DNA of 16,123 nt, from contig JBMNNU010000042.1 in NCBI GenBank assembly GCA_050942695.1, forward strand, positions 1 to 16,123, written 5' to 3'. This stretch comes from JBMNNU01 sp050942695 (GTDB lineage: Bacteria > Chloroflexota > UBA6077). Made by a program: the position numbers and the translations under genes. Below the pieces are notes generated by a model. The model was not told the DNA's origin. It searched no databases and saw nothing but the letters and a program-made list of their open reading frames with translations. Below are positions 7,685-13,912 of this stretch, piece by piece; position 1 is the first letter of the stretch, and every line of letters starts with the position of its first letter.

Positions 7685-8815
7685 GTGAGAATAGCTATGG
7701 TTACCAGTTGGGATAGACACTGTGGAATTTACACATACAGTCGCCCTCTGGTCGAAGAGATGCGTCGCCAGGGCCACGACGTTCAGGTAATTGCTCACTC
7801 CGATGCGACTCCCTCGGAGACAGTCCATCCGGTTATCGATCTATCCAGGCCGGATTGGTACATCGCTTTGGAGCGAAAAGTGGCCGAACTGAAGCCGGAC
7901 GTGGTTCACCTGCAGTTCGAGTACGGGCTATACGCGCATCGGCGCCACGGCGAGTCCCTTGGATCTGGCGCCGCGGATGCCTTTGCACTGGCTATACCGC
8001 TTTTTCGATGGAAAGTGTCGGGGCAGCCTGCCGTTATGACCATGCACTCGGACAACGAGGGGATCCCCGACAGATTGGCGTACATCGACGCTGTAGGGAG
8101 GTTGGCCGGTGCTACTATCGTCCACACCCAGTACGCGGCCCCTCCCTCGGGAGAGGTGCGAATCATCCCGCACATGGCTCCACCGCAGGCCTTCTTCCCC
8201 AATCCCAAGGAGCGATTCGGGTACCCAGGCCGGCTAGTAGTTGGGATGGTAGGCTATCCTGAGTGGTACAAGCGGTACGACTGGTTCGTGAAGCTCTGGG
8301 AGGAAATAGCCAGTCGGGCGCCGGAGAACAGCGTGCTGGTGGCTGCGTGCGCTCCACGACCCGGTAGCGAGGCCGGGGAGCGCTGTAGCCTGCAGTTGAA
8401 GGAGGCTATCGAAGGCTGTGTGCGTAAGGATTCCATCATCTACCTGCCCGTGCTGCTGGACAGCCATGGTTTCCAGGAGTTGGTGGCCAGCTTCGACCTG
8501 CTGGTGTTGCCCTACCAATCGGCGGCGGCGTCTGGCCCCTCTATGGCGGCCTGTGCAGTTGGTACACCCGTGGTGGCCAGCGCCGTAGGCGGCCTGAAGA
8601 GCTATGTGGAAGCCAGTAGAGCAGGGCTCATGGTCGATCCGGATGATGAAGCCGGGTTCCGTGATGCTGTGGTGAAGCTGCTGAGGGACGATCATCTCAG
8701 GAAAGAGCTGAGCGAGAGCGCCCGGCGATACGCCGAGGACGTTTCTGTAGAGCGGACGGTGGAGCGCCATCTTGAGCTGTATCGCGAGGTAATCGACCGG
8801 GTGAAGGTGGTATAA
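7685..8815 (+). CDS. GT4-like glycosyltransferase (GT-B fold)
   Basis: A 376-residue protein of the glycogen-synthase-like GT4 type, expected to move a sugar from a nucleotide-sugar donor to an unknown acceptor. The N-terminus VRIAMVTSWDRHCGIYTYSR has the usual first strand and the GI.tYs acceptor-side loop; VVHLQFEYG follows. The C-terminal donor half contains LLVLPYQSAAASGPS and G293-TPVVASAVGGL with the typical VDPDD stretch after it. The usual GT4 E-x7-E pair is not visible: the equivalent stretch is SAAASGPSMAACAVG. The GTG at 7685 is chosen because GGAGGG lies 6 bases before it and the family sequence begins there; the ATG at 7658 would add nine residues with no ribosome site. No membrane segment is seen. 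The acceptor cannot be told from context. Confidence 0.9.
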   Translation: MRIAMVTSWDRHCGIYTYSRPLVEEMRRQGHDVQVIAHSDATPSETVHPVIDLSRPDWYIALERKVAELKPDVVHLQFEYGLYAHRRHGESLGSGAADAFALAIPLFRWKVSGQPAVMTMHSDNEGIPDRLAYIDAVGRLAGATIVHTQYAAPPSGEVRIIPHMAPPQAFFPNPKERFGYPGRLVVGMVGYPEWYKRYDWFVKLWEEIASRAPENSVLVAACAPRPGSEAGERCSLQLKEAIEGCVRKDSIIYLPVLLDSHGFQELVASFDLLVLPYQSAAASGPSMAACAVGTPVVASAVGGLKSYVEASRAGLMVDPDDEAGFRDAVVKLLRDDHLRKELSESARRYAEDVSVERTVERHLELYREVIDRVKVV

Positions 8816-8816
8816 T
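8808..8816 (+). promoter_or_regulatory. Perfect extended -10 over the glycosyltransferase stop codon
   Basis: TGGTATAAT is an exact extended -10, with the TAA stop of the preceding gene inside it. No good -35 is seen. It could start the aminotransferase-MoxR operon with a leader of about 185 bases, or be chance. Confidence 0.35.
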
Positions 8817-8862
8817 CGCGGAGCGCCGCGAGTGTACTGTAGCTCACCTTTTAACGACGTAG

Positions 8863-8884
8863 GGGCGGGACTCCATGCCCGCCC
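8863..8884. repeat. GGGCGGG/CCCGCCC hairpin
   Basis: Seven-base perfect arms (8863-8869 and 8878-8884) surround an 8-base loop. No T-run follows, so a terminator is unlikely. It lies directly next to the larger palindrome at 8904. Confidence 0.45.
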
Positions 8885-8903
8885 AGTACCACGTGGACCT
8901 TTA

Positions 8904-8965
8904 GATCGCGAAGGACGCGAAATAGCGCAAAAACAGCTTCCGTGTCTTTCGCGCATTTCGCGATC
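8904..8965. repeat. GATCGCGAA palindromic repeat
   Basis: Arms 8904-8922 and 8947-8965 match at 16 of 19 positions, both with GATCGCGAA at the outside and CGCGAAA inside, around a 24-base loop. It sits 26 bases before the ribosome site of the aminotransferase gene, so if transcribed it would form a leader hairpin. The shape is that of an interspersed palindromic repeat. Confidence 0.65.
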
Positions 8966-9007
8966 CAAAATAGCTTGATCGATACTGTAAGGAGGTCTCC
9001 CGTTCCT

Positions 9008-10147
9008 ATGTCCAATCGCAGACGGTCGGATGTTTCTCCCTTTCTGGTGATGGAGGTCCTGGAGGAAGCCGAGCGGCTTCAGAGGCAGGGTATCGATGTG
9101 GTTCACATGCAGGTTGGCGAACCGGACTTCGATACCCCGGCTTGTATCGTCGAGGCTGCAGCTCGGGCAATGCGGGATGGCAAGACCCACTACACCCACA
9201 GCCTCGGCATTCGAGAGCTGCGGGAGGCCATCTGCGAGGACTACCACCAGCGCTACGGGGTAGAGGTGAACCCGGACCAGGTGTTGGTCTCCTCCGGCAC
9301 TTCGCCTCTACTGTTCATGCTGTATTCGGTGCTTCTGGAAGCCGGGGACGAGGTGATACTTACCAACCCTTACTATGCCTGTTACCCCAACTACGTGACC
9401 TTCTCTGATGGCAGTCCGGTCTTCGTGGACGTAAAAGAATCCGAGGGCTACCAACTGCGGTCCGAGGCGATAGCGGAGAAGATAACCCCCAGGACAAAGG
9501 CGATCATGGTCAACTCCCCAGCCAACCCGACGGGGATCGTGCTCACCGCCGAGAGTCTGGCGGCTATCGCTAACATTGGTCCCCTGGTGGTTTCCGATGA
9601 GATCTATCACGGCCTCGTGTACGAGGGCAAGGAGCACTCCATCCTTGAGTTCACCGATCGGGCCTGCGTGATGAACGGTTTTTCCAAGCTGTATGCCATG
9701 ACTGGATGGAGGCTGGGATACATCATCGCACCCCCGGATGTGATCCGGGCGATGCAGAAGATCCACCAGAACTTCTTCATATCAGCCAACGCCTTCGTGC
9801 AGTGGGGCGGGGTGGCAGCGCTGAGGGAGGCGGCGGCCGAAGTAGAGATGATGAAGAAGACCTACGCCGAGCGAAGGCTCTTCCTGTTGGAAGGGTTGCG
9901 TAGCCTCGGCTTCGAGATCCCACACCCGCCGACGGGGGCCTTCTACGTGCTGGTCAATGCTCGGAAGTACACTTCGGACTCCCTGTCATTCGCTTTCGAT
10001 ATTCTCCGGAAAGCCCACGTAGCCGTGGCGCCGGGAATAGATTTCGGGAGCAACGCGGAGGGATATCTTCGCTTCTCTTACGCAACCTCGAAGGAGCGGA
10101 TAGCCGAGGGGATCGAGCGATTGAGAGGCTATCTGTCGCAATGCTAG
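9008..10147 (+). CDS. Pyridoxal-phosphate aminotransferase, class I/II (fold type I)
   Basis: A 379-residue aspartate/aromatic/alanine-type aminotransferase. It keeps the whole cofactor site: N169-SPANPTG with N173, D197 and Y200 in VSDEIYHG, the Schiff-base lysine K227 in MNGFSKLYAMTGWRLGY, and the substrate-carboxylate arginine R355 in LRFSYATS. The N-terminal VGEPDFDTP loop is also present. The amino-acid substrate cannot be fixed from sequence. The start is ATG 9008: family homology begins near SPFLVMEVLEEA and AGGAGGT lies upstream, although its spacing of about 11 bases is long. The in-frame ATG at 8942 lies inside the palindromic repeat and is rejected. Its stop overlaps the MoxR start by 7 bases (ATGCTAG), so the two are probably translationally coupled, which is an unusual partner for a MoxR cluster. 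Confidence 0.95.
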   Translation: MSNRRRSDVSPFLVMEVLEEAERLQRQGIDVVHMQVGEPDFDTPACIVEAAARAMRDGKTHYTHSLGIRELREAICEDYHQRYGVEVNPDQVLVSSGTSPLLFMLYSVLLEAGDEVILTNPYYACYPNYVTFSDGSPVFVDVKESEGYQLRSEAIAEKITPRTKAIMVNSPANPTGIVLTAESLAAIANIGPLVVSDEIYHGLVYEGKEHSILEFTDRACVMNGFSKLYAMTGWRLGYIIAPPDVIRAMQKIHQNFFISANAFVQWGGVAALREAAAEVEMMKKTYAERRLFLLEGLRSLGFEIPHPPTGAFYVLVNARKYTSDSLSFAFDILRKAHVAVAPGIDFGSNAEGYLRFSYATSKERIAEGIERLRGYLSQC

Positions 10148-11109
10148 ATCTAACTATCGATGCAGTTGCTGAAGCTGCGAGCCGGGTTCGGGAGAATGTA
10201 GCCCGAGTGGTAGTCGGCAAAGAGGATGCAGTCACCCTGATGCTGGTGTCGGTGCTTTGCGAGGGTCACGTTCTGCTGGAAGACGTTCCGGGGTTGGGAA
10301 AAACAACGCTTGCTAAAGCCCTGGCCCGCTCCCTGGGGCTATCCTTCCGGAGAATCCAATTTACGCCCGACCTGCTGCCATCGGACGTTACCGGAATATC
10401 CTACTTCAACCAGAAAGCTCAGGAGTTCCAGTTCCGGCCCGGCCCGATCTTCACCAACGTCCTCCTGGCCGATGAGATCAACCGCGCGACCCCCCGAACC
10501 CAATCGGCGCTCCTGGAGGCCATGGAGGAGCGACAGGTAACGGTGGACGGCGAGTCCTACCCGTTGCCCCGACAGTTTTTCGTGCTGGCCACTGAAAACC
10601 CCGTCGAACTAGAGGGCACCTTCCCGCTGCCCGAGGCTCAGTTAGACCGCTTTCTGATGCGGATCAACCTGGGTTACCCTTCTCGAGAAGAAGAGATAAA
10701 AATAGCCCGCCGATTCCAAGACCGCAATCCCCTGGACACCCTCGAGCCGGTGCTCGAAGCTGCCGATCTTTCGTCCATTGCGGCGGCCTGCCGTAATGTA
10801 TTCGTCAGCGAAGCCGTGGAGGGCTACCTGGTGGATCTGGTTCGAGCATCTCGCGATGCGGCGGAGGTTACGCTGGGCGCCAGCCCTCGCGCAACTATCG
10901 CTCTTCTCCGCGCAGGCCAGGTACTGGCCGCTCTCTCCGGCCGCGATTACGTCCTGCCCGACGACATCAAGCGATTGGCTCCGCCCATCCTGTCTCATCG
11001 CTTGATCGTTGCCGCCCAGGGCTACCTGAGGGGCCGATCAGGGTCGGAAATGGTAGCCGGGCTGCTGGATCGAGTCCCTGCCCCAGTGGAGGACGGAGTG
11101 AAGGGGTAG
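10141..11109 (+). CDS. moxR: MoxR-family AAA+ ATPase
   Basis: A 322-residue cytoplasmic AAA+ ATPase of the MoxR type, a chaperone-like remodeller that helps assemble or activate partner complexes. Visible motifs are Walker A G51-LGKTT (K54), Walker B with D111-E112 in LLADEINRATPRTQ, sensor 1 in LATENP (N153) and the LDRF arginine R170; the C-terminal lid follows (about 240-315). All ATPase residues are intact. The ATG at 10141 lies within the last codons of the aminotransferase gene; a weak GAGAGG is about 13 bases upstream, so coupling to the preceding gene is likely. The next gene, coding a DUF58 protein, begins four bases after the stop. MoxR next to DUF58 is the standard arrangement of this module. 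Confidence 0.95.
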   Translation: MLDLTIDAVAEAASRVRENVARVVVGKEDAVTLMLVSVLCEGHVLLEDVPGLGKTTLAKALARSLGLSFRRIQFTPDLLPSDVTGISYFNQKAQEFQFRPGPIFTNVLLADEINRATPRTQSALLEAMEERQVTVDGESYPLPRQFFVLATENPVELEGTFPLPEAQLDRFLMRINLGYPSREEEIKIARRFQDRNPLDTLEPVLEAADLSSIAAACRNVFVSEAVEGYLVDLVRASRDAAEVTLGASPRATIALLRAGQVLAALSGRDYVLPDDIKRLAPPILSHRLIVAAQGYLRGRSGSEMVAGLLDRVPAPVEDGVKG

Positions 11110-11113
11110 ATCG

Positions 11114-12337
11114 ATGCTCACTGGCCAGATGATCGCCCTCCTTTGTGCCCTGCTGTGTCTCAGTATCATCACACGCGAGACATCCCTTTTCATCTTAGCT
11201 CTGGCAATGCTGGTAGCAAGCCTCCTATCGAAAATGTGGGAGCACTATTGCCTGGAGAGGGTAGAGTATCGTCGGCGGTTTAGCCATAACCGGGCATCCT
11301 TTGGGGAGGAGATCGATCTGGAGATCGAGATCGTCAACAGGAAGCTGCTTCCCTTATCGTGGCTGGAGACAGAGGATGAGATACCGTCGGTGCTGACTCC
11401 CTCCAGGGGACGGGTAGGCTCCAGCTATAAGCTGGGACGGTCACTTCTGGCCAATCTGTTAGCTTTCCGCCCATACGAACGCGTCCGTCGCCGCTACACT
11501 ATCCCTTGCCAGGCCCGAGGGGAGCACTTTTTCGGCCCGGTGAGGCTTCGCTCTGGCGACCTTTTCGGGTTCGTCTCTCGCGAAAAGGATCTTGAGGTTA
11601 AGGATAGCCTAATTGTCTACCCTCGTGTGGTGCCGCTGGCTCAGCTTGGCCTCCCTGCCGCCAACCCGCTGGGCGACCTGCGGGCAAGTAGCTGGATCTT
11701 CGAAGATGTGAGCAGGATCGCTGGGGCCAGGGATTACCGCCCCGGGGACGATCTGCGACGCATCCATTGGCCGGCCAGCGCCAGGTCTCAAAAACTGCAG
11801 TCCAGGGTGTACGAGGCGACAATCGATCACAAGCTGGTGATCTTTCTAGACTTGGAAACCGGGGAAGGGGGGTGGACCCCCGGTTACGATCCTGATGTGT
11901 TGGAGCTGTCTATCACGTCAGCGGCATCCCTGGCGAAATGGGGGCTGGAGCAGGGCTACCAGACCGGTATCTACACCAACGGTGTTCACTCTGGGAAGAT
12001 GATACCGGTGGGTGTGGAGCCGGGTAGAGGGCCTGCACAGTTGGAGCGTATTCTGCTGGCGCTGGCCAGACTTCAGCCCTTGGTTGCACAGCGGCTCGAC
12101 CAGTTGCTGAGACAGCAGGCTCACGGGCTCTCTTACGGAGTGACGGCTGTTCTCGTTACCCCGGCTCTCACGGCTCAGATAGCGGGAGCGACAGCCGTCC
12201 TCAGGAGGTGCGGCCACTCCGTAGCGGTGATTCTCACGGGGCGCAAAGGTATCTGCGGCCCGGTAAACGGGATCGTAGTAAGGCGGGTAGGCACTCCGGA
12301 GTCCTGGCGAGATATCCAGATGCTAAGAGCGGAATGA
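11114..12337 (+). CDS. DUF58 domain protein (MoxR partner)
   Basis: A 407-residue protein with two adjacent hydrophobic N-terminal segments (about 5-19 and 22-38), which would anchor it in the membrane, followed by a beta-rich region (about 50-180) and the DUF58 signature GARDYRPGDDLRRIHWPASAR (204-223 core). After this, LVIFLDLETG (241-250) resembles the first strand of a von Willebrand A-like fold; its metal-site pattern is not complete by eye. Proteins of this family occur beside MoxR and are thought to be its client or partner. An AAGGGG ribosome site precedes the ATG by a few bases. The last four bases, ATGA, overlap the next gene, so translation is likely coupled. Confidence 0.92.
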   Translation: MLTGQMIALLCALLCLSIITRETSLFILALAMLVASLLSKMWEHYCLERVEYRRRFSHNRASFGEEIDLEIEIVNRKLLPLSWLETEDEIPSVLTPSRGRVGSSYKLGRSLLANLLAFRPYERVRRRYTIPCQARGEHFFGPVRLRSGDLFGFVSREKDLEVKDSLIVYPRVVPLAQLGLPAANPLGDLRASSWIFEDVSRIAGARDYRPGDDLRRIHWPASARSQKLQSRVYEATIDHKLVIFLDLETGEGGWTPGYDPDVLELSITSAASLAKWGLEQGYQTGIYTNGVHSGKMIPVGVEPGRGPAQLERILLALARLQPLVAQRLDQLLRQQAHGLSYGVTAVLVTPALTAQIAGATAVLRRCGHSVAVILTGRKGICGPVNGIVVRRVGTPESWRDIQMLRAE

Positions 12338-13782
12338 TGAAGATCCGTATCGAATTTATCCAGTACTCGCTACTGATAACCGGGGAGGCGGCCTGGGGAT
12401 ACCTCTGGTCGATTGCCCTTGGCCGTTGGTTTGGAAACGGCGATCCAACGGTGGAGCTCCACATCCTAGTTGGCATCCTTTCGCTCTCCCTGATATCTAC
12501 CTATCTGCTGGTGGCTAGACTCCGGCGTCCGTTGGTTAGCAAGCTGTTGCTGCCTGTCTTGGGGGCTCTGGCCGTCTGCTCTGCCGTTTTTTTCACCATT
12601 CCGGCGTTAAGCCAGAGCGGGCGATGGGAAGAGACGCTATTTCTGCTATTTAACACGGAGCTTGGGGGGCAAGCTGCTTTGGTGGCGATCTTCGCGGGCT
12701 TCTTCTGGCAAAGAGGGGCGCTGCTGGGGCGCTCACAACCCGACGGTTACGTCGTCGAGGAAGAGTTCCGAACGGGTATAGTTGCCCTGATAAGCCTTCT
12801 GGTTGTGACTGCATTGGCCGGGGAGCATGCGCCCGTATCCGGGGAACTGCTCGTTTTGTCTACCATGCTGTTCATCTCCACCGGACTCGTAGGGATGCCT
12901 CTGTCTCAGATTGTGGACGTAAGCCGCGCTTCGCGCTATCGCGACAGCGCCGGCTTGACTCCGACAGTCCCCTGGCTGGGTATGTTGCTGGCAATAGTGG
13001 GCGGCCTCCTGACCACTACCCTGCTCTTAGCCCAGATCTTTACCTTCGATCGGGTGAGCAGGGTGTGGGAGTTGATCCGAGATCCGCTGGGGACCGTTCT
13101 CGGCGTTGTCATCCAGATCGCCGCTTTGCCTTTTGCTATTCTCGTAGAGATCCTAGCGTTCCTGGCGAGGCTGTTGATACCCCCAAGCGACCGGCAACCG
13201 AAGCCTCGAACGGTTGAGCCGCTCTGGCCTGAGAATCTAGCCCAGGAGGAATTACCCCCTCTGTCTCCGGAGTTCATTTTCGCCATCAAGCTTCTAGCAG
13301 CCGTGATCCTGGGGGCGTTGTTCCTGTGGCTCGTAATCCGGGCTATCTCTCACCTCGGGAGAGGTTGGCAGCGAGACGGTATAGAGGATAGCCGCGACTT
13401 CGTGTGGAGTTGGCCTGGGCTGGATGCCTTATGGCGCTGGCTTATGGCAAGGCTTCGGCCTATGTATAGAATCCCCGGATTGGTGACGAGAAAACAGCGA
13501 TCTACCTGCGATGATGGCATTCGTAAGATATATAGGGAATTCCTCTCACTGGGAGCGTTGGCAGGACGAGCGCGAAGACCGGCTGAAACCCCCCTTGAAT
13601 ACCAGCGGCGCCTTGAGGCCGACCCCACCCTGGGTGGCCACGACGAGGTGCTACAGCTTACCAACTCCTACGTTCAGTATCGCTACGAGCCCCCTCGTTC
13701 GAAAGAACCGGATATCGAGGGAGCGACCTCAGCCCTGGAACGCCTGCGAGATCTGTGGGGAGACAAAGCTTCTCGATCTTAG
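12334..13782 (+). CDS. Multi-spanning membrane protein with C-terminal DUF4129
   Basis: A 482-residue membrane protein with about nine hydrophobic segments (roughly 12-30, 43-61, 70-92, 112-126, 146-163, 171-189, 214-234, 253-283, 314-336) and a soluble C-terminal DUF4129 domain (about 393-475: IRKIYREFLSLGALAGRARR, then LQLTNSYVQYRYEP). This is the architecture of TgpA-type proteins, except that the extracellular transglutaminase domain expected before the last membrane segment is replaced by only about 30 residues (284-313). The start is ATG 12334, overlapping the DUF58 stop as ATGA; a longer reading from 12208 lies inside the DUF58 gene and looks unlike protein. It is the last gene of the aminotransferase-MoxR run. 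Its function is unknown; in related modules it works with MoxR and DUF58 at the membrane. Confidence 0.9.
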   Translation: MMKIRIEFIQYSLLITGEAAWGYLWSIALGRWFGNGDPTVELHILVGILSLSLISTYLLVARLRRPLVSKLLLPVLGALAVCSAVFFTIPALSQSGRWEETLFLLFNTELGGQAALVAIFAGFFWQRGALLGRSQPDGYVVEEEFRTGIVALISLLVVTALAGEHAPVSGELLVLSTMLFISTGLVGMPLSQIVDVSRASRYRDSAGLTPTVPWLGMLLAIVGGLLTTTLLLAQIFTFDRVSRVWELIRDPLGTVLGVVIQIAALPFAILVEILAFLARLLIPPSDRQPKPRTVEPLWPENLAQEELPPLSPEFIFAIKLLAAVILGALFLWLVIRAISHLGRGWQRDGIEDSRDFVWSWPGLDALWRWLMARLRPMYRIPGLVTRKQRSTCDDGIRKIYREFLSLGALAGRARRPAETPLEYQRRLEADPTLGGHDEVLQLTNSYVQYRYEPPRSKEPDIEGATSALERLRDLWGDKASRS

Positions 13783-13834
13783 ATGCTAACCAGCCAGTTA
13801 CAGCCACTGTTAATAGTTGGTATTTACTTCATCT

Positions 13835-13863
13835 TTGACGAAGTTTTTAATAAGTGGTAATGT
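13835..13863 (+). promoter_or_regulatory. Candidate promoter for the HsdR-like gene
   Basis: TTGACG (13835-13840, five of six) is 17 bases from TAATGT (13858-13863), which is preceded by TG as in extended -10 boxes; the -10 itself is a weak three-of-six match. The surrounding 13783-13865 is clearly AT-richer than the rest of the window. The 130-base gap from 13783 holds no gene I can support. Confidence 0.4.
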
Positions 13864-13912
13864 TTGCCGAGCGAAACGTGAGAAAGATAAGGCCACATTG
13901 CTGGATGAGACG

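Noticed and set aside
8234..9247. Long minus-strand ORF of 337 codons opposite the glycosyltransferase and aminotransferase
   Set aside because: It crosses two well-supported plus-strand genes and the palindromic spacer, and its product has no family signature; it is a shadow.
12208..12333. Longer N-terminus for the DUF4129 protein
   Set aside because: It lies wholly within the DUF58 gene; the ATGA overlap at 12334 is the expected junction and the protein then begins with a membrane segment.
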